Notes under the pieces: generated by a model
Told to the model about the DNA's origin: nothing
Database searches by the model: none
Seen by the model: only the letters and a program-made list of their open reading frames with translations
Made by a program: the position numbers and the translations under genes
Part shown: positions 1-9,917 of the stretch, one piece after another
How positions within the stretch are numbered: the stretch's first letter is position 1
Layout of the letters: every line of letters starts with the position of its first letter
Source of the DNA: Deltaproteobacteria bacterium
GTDB taxonomy: Bacteria; Myxococcota_A; Polyangia; Haliangiales; JADYYK01
NCBI GenBank assembly: GCA_020853705.1
Contig: JADYYK010000150.1
Location: 1 to 40,232, forward strand
Reading direction: 5' to 3'
Length of the DNA: 40,232 bases

Positions 1-1386
<1,386 letters not shown>

Positions 1387-1403
1387 CAGCAACCTCTCCC
1401 TGG

Positions 1404-4400
1404 CTACTGGCCTCGCGGCAGCGGGGCCAGGAAGGTCACCGCGTCGATCGCCACCCACGCGTTGCTGGCGCCGTCCTCGACCTGGATGGTGGCGCTGTGG
1501 TGCGCATACCTGCCGAGGTCCCAGAACACCGCGTGCGGTAGCTCGGCTGGCACGGCGCGCGCCTCCTCGACCACCTGGCCGTCGACCAGCAGGCGCACCA
1601 GCGCGGGGCCGTCGGGCTCGGGCGGCGGCCGACCCCAGCGGCCGCGCGTGCCCAGCAGGAAGCCCACGAAGCGGTGGCGCACCAGGAACGGCGGACTCTC
1701 CAGGGTGCCGCGCGCCGCGGGCGGGCCGCTGCCGGCGCGCGCCTCGCCCGACCAGGCCTCGCGAAAGGCGGGCGTCTTGTGCTCGATGCTGGCGATGCTG
1801 TGGCGCGGCCAGTCACCGCCCGGGGTCCAGCCGCCGAGGCCGGCCTCGAAGCCCTCGAGGTCGCCCGCCGGTGACCCCGGCAGCGCCAGCACCTGACGCG
1901 CGCGCACCGGATCCCAGGCCGCGCACGCCGGCGCCTCGGCCAGCGCCAGGTTGGCGGCGGCGAGGAAGCGCAGACAGGGATCATGCGCCATCGCCAGAGC
2001 CTCGACGTCGCGGCCCTGGTCGAGGTACAGCGCCGCCAGCACGTCCTCGTCCTGGTCCTGTGCGGCCCACGCGCTGGCGCCTGCGTCGACGGCGCCGCTG
2101 CCGTTGCCGCCGCCACCGCTGCCGCCGCCACCGCCACTGCCGCCGCCGCCCGCGCGAGCCAGCCGGGCCAGGCGCAGCGCGCGCTCGCGCGCGAAGGTGA
2201 GCTGCGCCTCCAGGAACGAGTAGCGCGCCAGCCGGTGGCGCCGCACACGATCGATGGCGCGCAGGATCTCCAGGCTGCGCGGCGCCAGCAGCCGCGCCAG
2301 GCGCAGCCGCGCATAGGCGGCATCGGGCGGCAGCCCTGCAGCCTCACGCAGCAGCGCGCGCGCCACCGTGCCGCGCAGCGCCAGCGCGGGCGGCGGCGCC
2401 GGCGCGGGCAGCCCCAGCGCACGTGCTTGCCCGCGCACCTGGTCGAGCTCGCGCAGCGTGGCCAGCAGCCGGCGCGCCGCGAAGCTCGCCCCGGTCGGCG
2501 CCCGCAGCAGCGCGCGCACGGTCGCCACCGGCGGTGCCAGTGAGGGCGCCGCCGGCGGCGGCGCGGCCGGGTCGACGACGATGCGCGCGAGCACCGGCCC
2601 GGCGCCCTCCAGCCCGGGGTGCACCTCGCGCCAGGCATCCATCGGTGACGGACCCTGACCGGGCCCGCGCGCCGCGCCCGCCACCACGGTCAGCGTCCCG
2701 CTGGCCTCGGCCGGCACGTCGACCCGCGCGCGCAGCAGCAGGGCGTCGCCGGCGCGCAGCGCGCCCCAGCCATCGGCTCCCGGCGCGGCCTCGGCGCGCA
2801 CGCGACGCGGGCCGCCCGGCGCGCCCTGCAGCGCCACCTCCACGGTCGGCCATGGCGGCGCCAGCCAGACCCCGGGCTCGACCACCACCGCCAGCTCGAG
2901 CAGCGCCGCGCCACCCGGTCGGACCCGGGCCGGCCAGCTGCGCGCGCCCACCAGGGTGAGGCCGCCGGCCAGCGTGATCCGCTGCGTGGCCGGGAAGTCG
3001 GGCGGCGGGCTGACCAGCTCGCGACGCACATAGAGCATCAGCGCGGGGTGGGTGCCGCGCGGGTGCAGTTGCAGGTACTGGCTGCCGTGCTCGGGCGTGC
3101 GCGCGATGGCGCGCGGCACCTCACCGCGGCCATAGCCGAGATCCCAGGCGCGCTCGTCGTCGAGATATTCGCGCAGCGAGGGATCCTGATCACGCAGGTG
3201 GGGCAGGCTGCGGTCCGCCAGCCCGATGTAGTCGAGGAGCTCGAGCTCGGCGCAGCGCGACATGCCGCCGACGTCGATGGCCAGCACCAGCGGCCGCTCG
3301 CGCCCCAGCACGCGCGCCAGCGTGGCCAGGCGCGCACAGTCGGCCTCGCGCGCCGCTGCGGTGATGCGGAACTGTGGGTCACGCCTGACCACGGCCCCGC
3401 GCGCCACCGCGGTGACGCCGAACAGCGCCACGATACCCAGCGCGGCTACCAGCCCGGCGGCGCGTCGGCGCGCCAGGTCGGCCAGCGCCGCGCAGGCCAG
3501 CGCACATAGCACCGCCAGCCCGACCCAGGCCGCGGTCAGGAAGCGATAGTCGTGCGCCCAGTCGCCCGCCGCATACCAGCCGAAACCGATCGCCGCCAGC
3601 ACCAGCCCCAGCGCCAGCGCGGCGGCGACCCGGCTGCGCCGCGGCCACAGTGCCAGCACCGGCACCCAGGCCAGCAGGTATAGCCGATAGTCGCGCACGA
3701 AGCCCAAGGTGTAGATCATCCCGCGCCCGAAGTTGATCTGCGCGGTCAGGCGCTGGTAGCGCTTGGCGTGGTACGAGTTGGGCAGCCAGTCGTGAAACAG
3801 CAGGCGCCGGCTGCCCAGCAGCAGCGCCGCCCCCGCGAGCACGCTGGCGGCGACCACCAGCTCGCGCCGCCAGGGCAGGCGCCGTCGCCACACCACCAGC
3901 GCGCGCACGGCCCCGAACCAGGCCAGCACCAGCGGCGCCTCGGGCCGGATCCACAGCAAGACCCCCAGCGGCAGCGCGCTCCACGGCCGCGCGCTGGCGT
4001 CGTCGAGCTCGCGCACCGTGAGCAGCAGCGCCGCCGCCACCGTGCCCGCCCACAGCCCGTTCTCCAGCCCGGCCTGTGCCCACAGCGCATAACCGGCCGC
4101 CAGCGCCAGCACCGCGGGCGCCACCGGGGCCCACAGCCCGGCACCAGCGCGGCGGGCAGCCAGCACCACGCAGGGCAGGGCGGCGGCCGCCGCCAGCACT
4201 CCGCCGATCTTTGCCACCGGTTCCAGGGCAGCTCCCAGGGCGGCTGGCCCCATCATGAGGAGCACCCAGAGCGGATTCGAGTAGGCCTCGACCGGCGCCG
4301 CGTCCCGGGTCAGGCGCAGGCCATGACCGTGCGCGGCATTCCAGGCGTAAGACATGGAGATCGCGGCGTCATCGATGGTGAACCACCAGAAGCGGCCGCA

Positions 4401-4472
4401 GTGGAACAGGAACAGAACCACGCACGCGACCGTGGCGACGCCGATGAAGCGTGCCGATCGGCCTTGTTGCAT
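1404..4472 (-). CDS. Large GT-C-type membrane glycosyltransferase-like protein
   Basis: A 1022-residue protein with a multi-pass membrane N-terminal part (about residues 1-370) and a long soluble, probably periplasmic, C-terminal part. Residues ~31-70 read FTIDDAAISMSYAWNAAHGHG and then EAYSNPLWVLL. This is the acidic-pair/SYA-N/YSNPLW pattern of polyprenyl-phosphate-dependent GT-C transferases such as arabinofuranosyltransferase-like proteins, in which the DD loop is catalytic. Further on there is an Ala/Arg-rich helical region, a Gly/Ser low-complexity linker (coded near 2098-2150) and a C-terminal beta-rich module starting LEGFEAGLGGW that resembles carbohydrate-binding domains. The start at 4472 is the first Met before the first membrane segment; no clear ribosome site precedes it. 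It is divergent from the lipoprotein at 4515. I infer sugar transfer to an envelope glycan; donor and acceptor are unknown. Confidence 0.7.
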   Translation of the reverse strand: MQQGRSARFIGVATVACVVLFLFHCGRFWWFTIDDAAISMSYAWNAAHGHGLRLTRDAAPVEAYSNPLWVLLMMGPAALGAALEPVAKIGGVLAAAAALPCVVLAARRAGAGLWAPVAPAVLALAAGYALWAQAGLENGLWAGTVAAALLLTVRELDDASARPWSALPLGVLLWIRPEAPLVLAWFGAVRALVVWRRRLPWRRELVVAASVLAGAALLLGSRRLLFHDWLPNSYHAKRYQRLTAQINFGRGMIYTLGFVRDYRLYLLAWVPVLALWPRRSRVAAALALGLVLAAIGFGWYAAGDWAHDYRFLTAAWVGLAVLCALACAALADLARRRAAGLVAALGIVALFGVTAVARGAVVRRDPQFRITAAAREADCARLATLARVLGRERPLVLAIDVGGMSRCAELELLDYIGLADRSLPHLRDQDPSLREYLDDERAWDLGYGRGEVPRAIARTPEHGSQYLQLHPRGTHPALMLYVRRELVSPPPDFPATQRITLAGGLTLVGARSWPARVRPGGAALLELAVVVEPGVWLAPPWPTVEVALQGAPGGPRRVRAEAAPGADGWGALRAGDALLLRARVDVPAEASGTLTVVAGAARGPGQGPSPMDAWREVHPGLEGAGPVLARIVVDPAAPPPAAPSLAPPVATVRALLRAPTGASFAARRLLATLRELDQVRGQARALGLPAPAPPPALALRGTVARALLREAAGLPPDAAYARLRLARLLAPRSLEILRAIDRVRRHRLARYSFLEAQLTFARERALRLARLARAGGGGSGGGGGSGGGGNGSGAVDAGASAWAAQDQDEDVLAALYLDQGRDVEALAMAHDPCLRFLAAANLALAEAPACAAWDPVRARQVLALPGSPAGDLEGFEAGLGGWTPGGDWPRHSIASIEHKTPAFREAWSGEARAGSGPPAARGTLESPPFLVRHRFVGFLLGTRGRWGRPPPEPDGPALVRLLVDGQVVEEARAVPAELPHAVFWDLGRYAHHSATIQVEDGASNAWVAIDAVTFLAPLPRGQ

Positions 4473-4514
4473 GTCGCGATGCTAGCAGATAACGTGGGTA
4501 GAACTGGAGTTGCC

Positions 4515-6077
4515 ATGAGATACACACTCGTCAGCCTATGTTGTCTGGTCAGCTTCGGAGGCCTCGCTGGTTGCGCGAGTGAGGGCGATCTGCCCGATAT
4601 CGGCTCGCAGCAGCAGCAGGCGCTGCCCACCCAGCCCGACGGAGACCCGGGCTGTTTCGACGACTCGGACTGCGGCATCTGCAAGGTCTGCAACCGGTCG
4701 ACGGGGATCTGTGGCAACGCCTCCAGCCTGACCGTCTGTCGCGCCTCGGCCGGCCCCTGCGACCCCGCCGAGCGCTGCTCGTCCGGCACCTGCCCGGCCA
4801 ACACCCTGTCGAGCACCAGCGTGGTCTGTCGCGCTGGCGGCGAGTGCAACCCGGCCGAGAACTGCACCGGCACCTCGGCGGCGTGTCCGGCCGACCGCTT
4901 CACCAGCAGCGGTGTGGCCTGCACCAGCGACTCCAACGCCTGCACCACTGACGCCTGCAACGGCGCCGGCAGCTGCGCGCATACCACCGTCACCTGCCCG
5001 GGCGACACCAACCCGTGCACCGACACCACCTGCAGCCCGACCACCGGCTGCGGCAACACCAACAAGCCCGACAGCCCCGCCTTCGCCTGCAACGACAACC
5101 TGCCCTGCACCTTGGGCGACGTCTGCGTCGGCGGCACCTGCCGCGGCACCCCCCGCGTCTGTGACGACACCAGCGTGTGCACCACCGACAGCTGCAACCC
5201 GAGCACTGGCGCCTGCGTGTTCACCCCGGTCGCCAACACGCCCGCGGTGTCCTGCAACGATGGCTCGAACTGCACCAACGGCGACGTCTGTGTCGGCGGT
5301 ACCTGCAGCGGCACTGGCACGGTGTGCCCCGATGACGGCAACCAGTGCACCACCAGCATGTGCGGCGGCAGCGGCGGCGGCGCCTGCTCCAACGTGGCGC
5401 TGCCCGCGGGCACCCTGTGCAACGCCGACAACGACCTGTGCACCGATCGTGACAGCTGTGTGGGCACCACCTGCACCGCTGGCACGCGCCGCAACTGCGA
5501 CGACGGAAACCCGTGCACCGCCGACTCGTGCAACCCGCTCAACGGCGTCTGCGTCAACACCCCGACCAGCGAGGGCGGCGCCTGCAGCGACGGTAACGCC
5601 TGCACCACCGGCGACGTGTGCACCGCGGGCGTGTGCACCCCGGGCACGCCGGCGTCCTGCGACGACAACAACTCGTGCACCGTGGACGCCTGCAACACCT
5701 CGACCGGCTGTACCCATGACTCGCGCCCGCCCTCGACCAGCTGCGATGATGGCAACGTGTGCACCACCTCCGACACCTGCCAGGCCAACGGCAGCTGCTC
5801 CGGCGACCAGATCGACTGCGACGACATGGATCCCGGCACCGCCGACAGCTGCCAGGCCGGGACGTGCATCCACTCCACCAGCCCCGGCGGCGACGGCGGC
5901 ACCTCTGCCGACGGCGCCATCGACCCCGGCAACAGCGACGGCGGCACCACCCCCGCCGACGAGGCCGCCGGCTGCGGCTGCCGCACCAATCCGCGCAGCG
6001 GATTGTCCGGCTCCGGCCTCCTGCTGGGCCTCGCCCTCGCGCTCGCCGTGGTCGTCCGCTCGCGCCGCCGCCGCTGA
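4515..6077 (+). CDS. Cys-rich repeat lipoprotein with MYXO-CTERM-type C-terminal sorting tail
   Basis: A 520-residue secreted protein. The start ATG is preceded by GGAG at 4506-4509 with 5-nt spacing; the frame is open far upstream, but only this start gives a signal sequence. The N-terminus MRYTLVSLCCLVSFGGLAGC has a lipobox (LAGC). The body is a run of more than ten short Cys-rich units of the form C-D-D-G/N-x-C-T-x-D-x-C-x-G-x-C, with even cysteine spacing that implies disulfide-knotted repeats. The C-terminus has the tripartite sorting signal: GCGCRTNP, a hydrophobic helix (LLLGLALALAVVV) and an Arg-rich end. This arrangement is known in Myxococcota as MYXO-CTERM and is processed for cell-surface display. 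Having both a lipobox and a MYXO-CTERM tail is unusual. Function is unknown; a structural or adhesive surface role is an inference. Confidence 0.8.
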   Translation: MRYTLVSLCCLVSFGGLAGCASEGDLPDIGSQQQQALPTQPDGDPGCFDDSDCGICKVCNRSTGICGNASSLTVCRASAGPCDPAERCSSGTCPANTLSSTSVVCRAGGECNPAENCTGTSAACPADRFTSSGVACTSDSNACTTDACNGAGSCAHTTVTCPGDTNPCTDTTCSPTTGCGNTNKPDSPAFACNDNLPCTLGDVCVGGTCRGTPRVCDDTSVCTTDSCNPSTGACVFTPVANTPAVSCNDGSNCTNGDVCVGGTCSGTGTVCPDDGNQCTTSMCGGSGGGACSNVALPAGTLCNADNDLCTDRDSCVGTTCTAGTRRNCDDGNPCTADSCNPLNGVCVNTPTSEGGACSDGNACTTGDVCTAGVCTPGTPASCDDNNSCTVDACNTSTGCTHDSRPPSTSCDDGNVCTTSDTCQANGSCSGDQIDCDDMDPGTADSCQAGTCIHSTSPGGDGGTSADGAIDPGNSDGGTTPADEAAGCGCRTNPRSGLSGSGLLLGLALALAVVVRSRRRR

Positions 6078-6160
6078 GTCGCTCGTCCCCCTCGAGATCC
6101 GCCCGTCCCCTGGCGTCCCCGGCGACCACTCGTCGCCGCGGTGTCGTCCGCCTGGTTGCA

Positions 6161-6300
6161 GATGTGCGCTCGATTCAAGTCGAGCGTTGCGCGGCGCCTC
6201 TGTCTCTCGCGCTGTCGGATCTCACCCCTGGCTCGTGATCGTGGACGTGGTCGTGCACGTACGCTGGCCCCGGCCCGAGAACTTGAATCGGGCGCACATC
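6161..6300. repeat. 20-bp inverted repeat (19/20) flanking 100 bp, in a gene-free gap
   Basis: Arms 6161-6180 (GATGTGCGCTCGATTCAAGT) and 6281-6300 are reverse complements with one mismatch, separated by 100 nt. Inside the left arm a second hairpin is possible: CGCTCGA at 6167-6173 pairs with TCGAGCG at 6180-6186. There is no target-site duplication at the edges. The element lies between the convergent genes ending at 6077 and 6411. The rest of that 333-bp gap holds only the hexamer tract at 6322 and no convincing gene or T-tailed terminator. It could be a small MITE-like element or a long hairpin ending convergent transcription. Confidence 0.7.
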
Positions 6301-6321
6301 CGAAGCCGTCGAGAGCGCGCC

Positions 6322-6357
<36 letters not shown>

Positions 6358-6410
6358 GCACACCCCACGAGCCGGGCACCGGGCGCCCTTCACCCCAACC
6401 CAGTGCTGCC

Positions 6411-7904
6411 CTACGGCTGGCAGGCCCCCACGGTCGCCGAGCCACCGATGGCCCTGCACATATTGGGCGTGGTGCACCCGGGTAGCCCGCCGCCGACCCT
6501 GCACAGCGACCGGCAGATGTTGCCGATGCAGGTCAGCCCGATCTGGCAGTCGCTCACGAAGGTGCAGGGCATCGGCGACCCCGTGCTGCCGGCGTGCGTG
6601 CAGAAGTTGTCGGCCGGCATCGCCGAGTCGGGATAGCAGCCGTCATCCTGGTTGCGGCAGCCCATGGTGGCCTGGGCCAGCGGATCGCAGGTGTGCGACA
6701 CGGTGTCGATGTCCACGATGACGATCCCCCCCGCCGGCGCGGTGGCGGTGCGCTCCTTCCAGGACAGGTTGGGGCCGGGCAGGCCGCCGGTGCCGTTCCA
6801 CAGCAGCGCCCCCGGCGCCGGCGCGACCGCCAGGGCGGCCCCGCTGCGCGAGGTCTCCATCCGCATCGGGCTGAAGGTGGTCTGCTTGCCCGCGGCGTCG
6901 TCGGCGAAGTAGAACACCTCACGCGTCAGCAGCACCGGCTTGGCCGTCGTCGCGCTCTCGGTCACGCGCACGTTGCGCGTCAGCACGCCGTTGATCTTGT
7001 AGAACAGCGCCAGCGCGCCCTTGCCGGCGAAGGTCGACGCGCTGGTGCACGGCGCGGTGCAGAAGCCAGCCGCCACCGACAGCGTCTCGTCCAGCGCCGC
7101 GGTCAGGACGCGCACCTTGGCGCCCTGGGCCAGGGTCCCGCGGCCGACCACGAACCGGGTCGACGTCTTCTTGAACTGGTCGGCGCCGCCGGTCGGATCG
7201 TCCAGCACCAGGTCGACCTCGGCGTTGGCCGCCGTCGGCGGCGTGAACGAGGTCGTGGTGAAGCGCCCGCAGGTGTCGACCATGCCGGTCGCGATGGGCG
7301 CGCCGCTGGCCGCGTTCACCACCGTCAGCTCGACGCCGCCGCCCAGCACCGCAGCCTCGGTGCCGAAGTCGACCACGGTGCCATCGATGCACGACTTGTC
7401 CGCCACCGTGACACACGACGGCGGGGCAGGGCACATGCTGCCGTCCACCCCGGCGTCCACCGGCGGCGACCCTCCGAAGGTGTAGTCGATCTCGATGGTC
7501 TCGCCGTCCGTCATGGTGTCGGTCTGGGTCTCCTCGAACACCGGGGCACCACCGGCGTTGAGCAGCCTGAGCTTGACCGAGACCTCCATGCCGGCGAAGC
7601 GCCCGTCGTCGACATAACGAAACGACGTGCTGCGGTCGCGCAGCTTGTCCCCGAAAGCGATCTTGTGCTTGTCCTCCGCCACCGCCGACGACATCACGGT
7701 GACCTCGCCCTCGATGATCGAGTCCACCGTGGCCTGCGGCACCGCGTCGTCGATGTCGATCGACAGCTTGATCCCGGTCTTGCCGTCACCACCGCCGCCG
7801 CAGCTGATGCCGCCGGCGACCAGCCCGAAAAGCCCCGCCACACCGGTCACCACCAGCGCGAAGCGACCCACCCGCTGCCTCCGAGCCCCCCGGCCCTGCG
7901 GCAT
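6411..7904 (-). CDS. Secreted lipoprotein with C-terminal Cys-rich region
   Basis: A 497-residue predicted lipoprotein of unrecognised family. After a basic N-terminus, the hydrophobic segment FALVVTGVAGLFGLVAG runs into lipobox GGISC, followed by a Gly-rich linker. The middle is beta-rich with a PPVDAGVDGSMC linker typical of myxobacterial surface lipoproteins. The last ~110 residues carry about twelve cysteines, including GCRNQDDGCYPDS and CQIGLTCIGNICRSLC, a disulfide-rich module. The ATG at 7904 overlaps the stop of the TPR gene upstream in a TGATG arrangement, indicating translational coupling; a TTG one codon earlier is possible. It is the last gene of the minus-strand run that begins with the oxidase operon. 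Whether it shares that transcript is not shown, and no respiratory role can be read from it. Confidence 0.75.
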   Translation of the reverse strand: MPQGRGARRQRVGRFALVVTGVAGLFGLVAGGISCGGGGDGKTGIKLSIDIDDAVPQATVDSIIEGEVTVMSSAVAEDKHKIAFGDKLRDRSTSFRYVDDGRFAGMEVSVKLRLLNAGGAPVFEETQTDTMTDGETIEIDYTFGGSPPVDAGVDGSMCPAPPSCVTVADKSCIDGTVVDFGTEAAVLGGGVELTVVNAASGAPIATGMVDTCGRFTTTSFTPPTAANAEVDLVLDDPTGGADQFKKTSTRFVVGRGTLAQGAKVRVLTAALDETLSVAAGFCTAPCTSASTFAGKGALALFYKINGVLTRNVRVTESATTAKPVLLTREVFYFADDAAGKQTTFSPMRMETSRSGAALAVAPAPGALLWNGTGGLPGPNLSWKERTATAPAGGIVIVDIDTVSHTCDPLAQATMGCRNQDDGCYPDSAMPADNFCTHAGSTGSPMPCTFVSDCQIGLTCIGNICRSLCRVGGGLPGCTTPNMCRAIGGSATVGACQP

Positions 7905-8653
7905 CAAAACCGCGCACCCAGGGCCGAGGCCCGCGCCCCCGGCCCGATGTCGCCGAGCTCGGTGCTGACCCCGTCATCACCACTCATGACCACCACGATG
8001 GCCACGGTGCCCGCCGCCACCGCGCCGATCCCCGCCCAGAACCACCACTTCTTGTAGATCGGCCGTCCACCCCCGCCACCGGTGTCGGTCTGGCCGCCTG
8101 GCGGCGTCTCGTCGACCACATGGTCGGGCACCGTCTTGTTCAGCTTGGGATCCTTGGGCGTCAGCTTGGGATCCTTGGGATCCGGGTTCAGGTTGGGGTC
8201 CTTGGGGCTGAGCTTGGGATCCTTGGGATCCGTCGTCAGCTGGGGGTCCTTGGGGTCCTTGTGTACCACCTTCGGATCCGGCGTCCTGGCGTCGGCGGGC
8301 GGCTCCTGGATCTGCTTGAGCTGCTCGATGCGCTTCTCGACCTCCGCGCGGTTGCCGGCCTCGGGCGCGTCACGCAGGTAGCTCTTGTAGAAGAACAGCG
8401 CCTTCTGGTGTTCACCACCAAGCCGGTAGGCCTGCGCGGCGTTGTACAGGAAGGTCGGATCCGGCGCCGCCTTGTAGGCCTCGATGAACTTGGCCGCGGC
8501 GTCGGCGAACTCGCCCACGTTGTAGTGCCGCATGGCGTCCTGGAACAGCACCTTGGCCTTCTCGGTGTCGTTCGGTGTCTGCGCCTGTGCGGCACGCGCG
8601 CCGACCAGCAGCACGGCCAGGGCCATCAGTAACCAAGCTCTGCGAAGCATCAT
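7904..8653 (-). CDS. TPR protein with signal peptide, DPKDPKL repeats and C-terminal TM helix
   Basis: A 249-residue envelope protein. The N-terminus MMLRRAWLLMALAVLLVGARAAQA is a signal peptide probably cleaved after AQA. Residues ~30-100 hold tetratricopeptide helices (KAKVLFQDAMRHYNVGEFADAAAKFIEAY, shown in part: YNVGEFADAAAKF, FLYNAAQAYRLGG). A Pro/Asp/Lys linker follows, with repeated DPKDPKL units. A membrane helix near residues 210-230 (WWFWAGIGAVAAGTVAIVVV) precedes a short tail. This TPR-linker-TM layout is common in myxobacterial envelope proteins of unknown function. The start is uncertain: tandem ATGs at 8653 and 8650 lack a purine-rich ribosome site. It is translationally coupled to the lipoprotein gene downstream. 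The cytochrome gene ends 64 bp upstream on the same strand. Confidence 0.75.
   Translation of the reverse strand: MMLRRAWLLMALAVLLVGARAAQAQTPNDTEKAKVLFQDAMRHYNVGEFADAAAKFIEAYKAAPDPTFLYNAAQAYRLGGEHQKALFFYKSYLRDAPEAGNRAEVEKRIEQLKQIQEPPADARTPDPKVVHKDPKDPQLTTDPKDPKLSPKDPNLNPDPKDPKLTPKDPKLNKTVPDHVVDETPPGGQTDTGGGGGRPIYKKWWFWAGIGAVAAGTVAIVVVMSGDDGVSTELGDIGPGARASALGARF
8141..8260. repeat. In-frame minisatellite encoding DPKDPKL units
   Basis: The plus strand shows about five variants of AGCTTGGGATCCTTGGG, with units of about 21-27 nt. On the minus strand they encode TDPKDPKL, SPKDPNL, NPDPKDPKL and TPKDPKL in the linker of the TPR protein. Unit lengths are multiples of three, so copy-number change would lengthen or shorten the linker without a frameshift. 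Confidence 0.85.
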
Positions 8654-8717
8654 GGGGGGATCGTATGCTGGCCAGGCAGGAGGTTCAAGCGAACCGCCTG
8701 AGGAAAAGCGGCTACGG

Positions 8718-9890
8718 CTACGGCTGCGCGGGCGTGGCGGGCGACACAGCCGGGGCGGCCGGCGCCCCGGGCTCGGCCCCTGGCGCAGTATCCCCGACCG
8801 ACGGCGTGACCTCGCCAACCGGAGGCACCGGCGCGGGCGCCGGCTCGGGCGCGACATACGGCGGCTGCGCCAGCAGGTTGTCGCGGAACGCCCGCGCGTC
8901 ACCTCCCGGCAGCTGCTTGTCGTGCAGCCACTTCACATAGTGCGTCAGCGCCCACAGCTCGTCCGGCTTGAGCTGCTTCTGCCATGACGGCATCGCGGTG
9001 CCCGGGATGCCGTTGGCGATGATGCGGTAGAAGTCCTCCAGGCGCTGGCTGTCGGGGCAGATCCCACGCGCCGCGCCCGGGCAGTTCACGCGCACCGAGC
9101 GCACCGGATGACGGACGAAGTCGGGCGGCAGGAGGCGGCTCTTGTAGTCCACGCTGTCCTTGCCCTGGGGATTGTAGGCGTCCTCGCGCGGGCTCAGCGT
9201 CGACCCTGGCGTCATGAACCCGATCTCGAGGCCCTTCTTGAGGAAGCTTCCGTACTCCTCGGTGGTCAGGTACGACGGGTGGCAGCCCAGGCACTGCGCC
9301 TTGGTGTGGTAGACCAGCTTGCCGATCTCCAGCGCCTTGGCCTCGCCGCCGACCTCGTAGGGGTCCTTCGAGGCCGGCACGAACAGCGGCTCCTGCTTCT
9401 TGTTCTTGGCGTACCAGGGGCTGATCGGCGTCTTGTAGCCCTTGTCGTGCATCTTCTTGGGATCCGGCAGCGGCGCCAGCGTCTTGATGTACTGGATGAT
9501 GGCGCGGCGCTCGTACTCGGGGATGTCCCACGGCAACATCGGCGTGCCGTTCAGGCCGTAGCGGATGATGCGATCCAGGTCGGCGTCGCTGGGCAGCTTG
9601 CCGGCGCCGTTGACGCCGGCGAACTTGAAGATCCCCTTGGTGAAGTTGCGGGGCGGCGGATGGTACCCGGCCGCCGCCACGCCGTTGCCGTCACCATGCT
9701 CACCGTGGCAGGCGGCGCAGTACATGGTGTACGCCTCCCAGCCGTCGTTGAGCAGCTTGCCGGTGACGCGCACGCCCGCGATGCGGTAGGTGCCCTTGGG
9801 GTTGAACTTGGGCGACTCGCAGCCCGCACCCAGGCCCAGCACGGCGCCCAGCAGGGTTGCGATCGCGACTCTCGTGTACACGGTTCTCAT
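8718..9890 (-). CDS. Diheme cytochrome c lipoprotein of the oxidase operon
   Basis: A 390-residue membrane-anchored periplasmic electron carrier. Lipobox GLGAGC puts the acylated cysteine at residue 24. Heme site 1 is CAACH at 58-62 followed by GEHGDGNG, with likely axial Met118 (NGTPMLPW). Heme site 2 is CLGCH at 200-204, with likely axial Met300 (GIPGTAMPSW). The C-terminus is a Pro/Ala-rich tail. The first domain resembles the cytochrome c subunits of quinol-oxidising complexes (bc-type partners or ActE of alternative complex III), but no other subunit of such complexes is present here. It follows the second CoxIII gene by 27 bp. The CoxII subunit lacks a fused cytochrome c domain, so I infer that this protein delivers electrons to CuA. 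AAGG upstream of the ATG at 9890 supports the start. Confidence 0.88.
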   Translation of the reverse strand: MRTVYTRVAIATLLGAVLGLGAGCESPKFNPKGTYRIAGVRVTGKLLNDGWEAYTMYCAACHGEHGDGNGVAAAGYHPPPRNFTKGIFKFAGVNGAGKLPSDADLDRIIRYGLNGTPMLPWDIPEYERRAIIQYIKTLAPLPDPKKMHDKGYKTPISPWYAKNKKQEPLFVPASKDPYEVGGEAKALEIGKLVYHTKAQCLGCHPSYLTTEEYGSFLKKGLEIGFMTPGSTLSPREDAYNPQGKDSVDYKSRLLPPDFVRHPVRSVRVNCPGAARGICPDSQRLEDFYRIIANGIPGTAMPSWQKQLKPDELWALTHYVKWLHDKQLPGGDARAFRDNLLAQPPYVAPEPAPAPVPPVGEVTPSVGDTAPGAEPGAPAAPAVSPATPAQP

Positions 9891-9917
9891 GAGCTCGCCT
9901 TGAGAAGTCAGGTCAGG

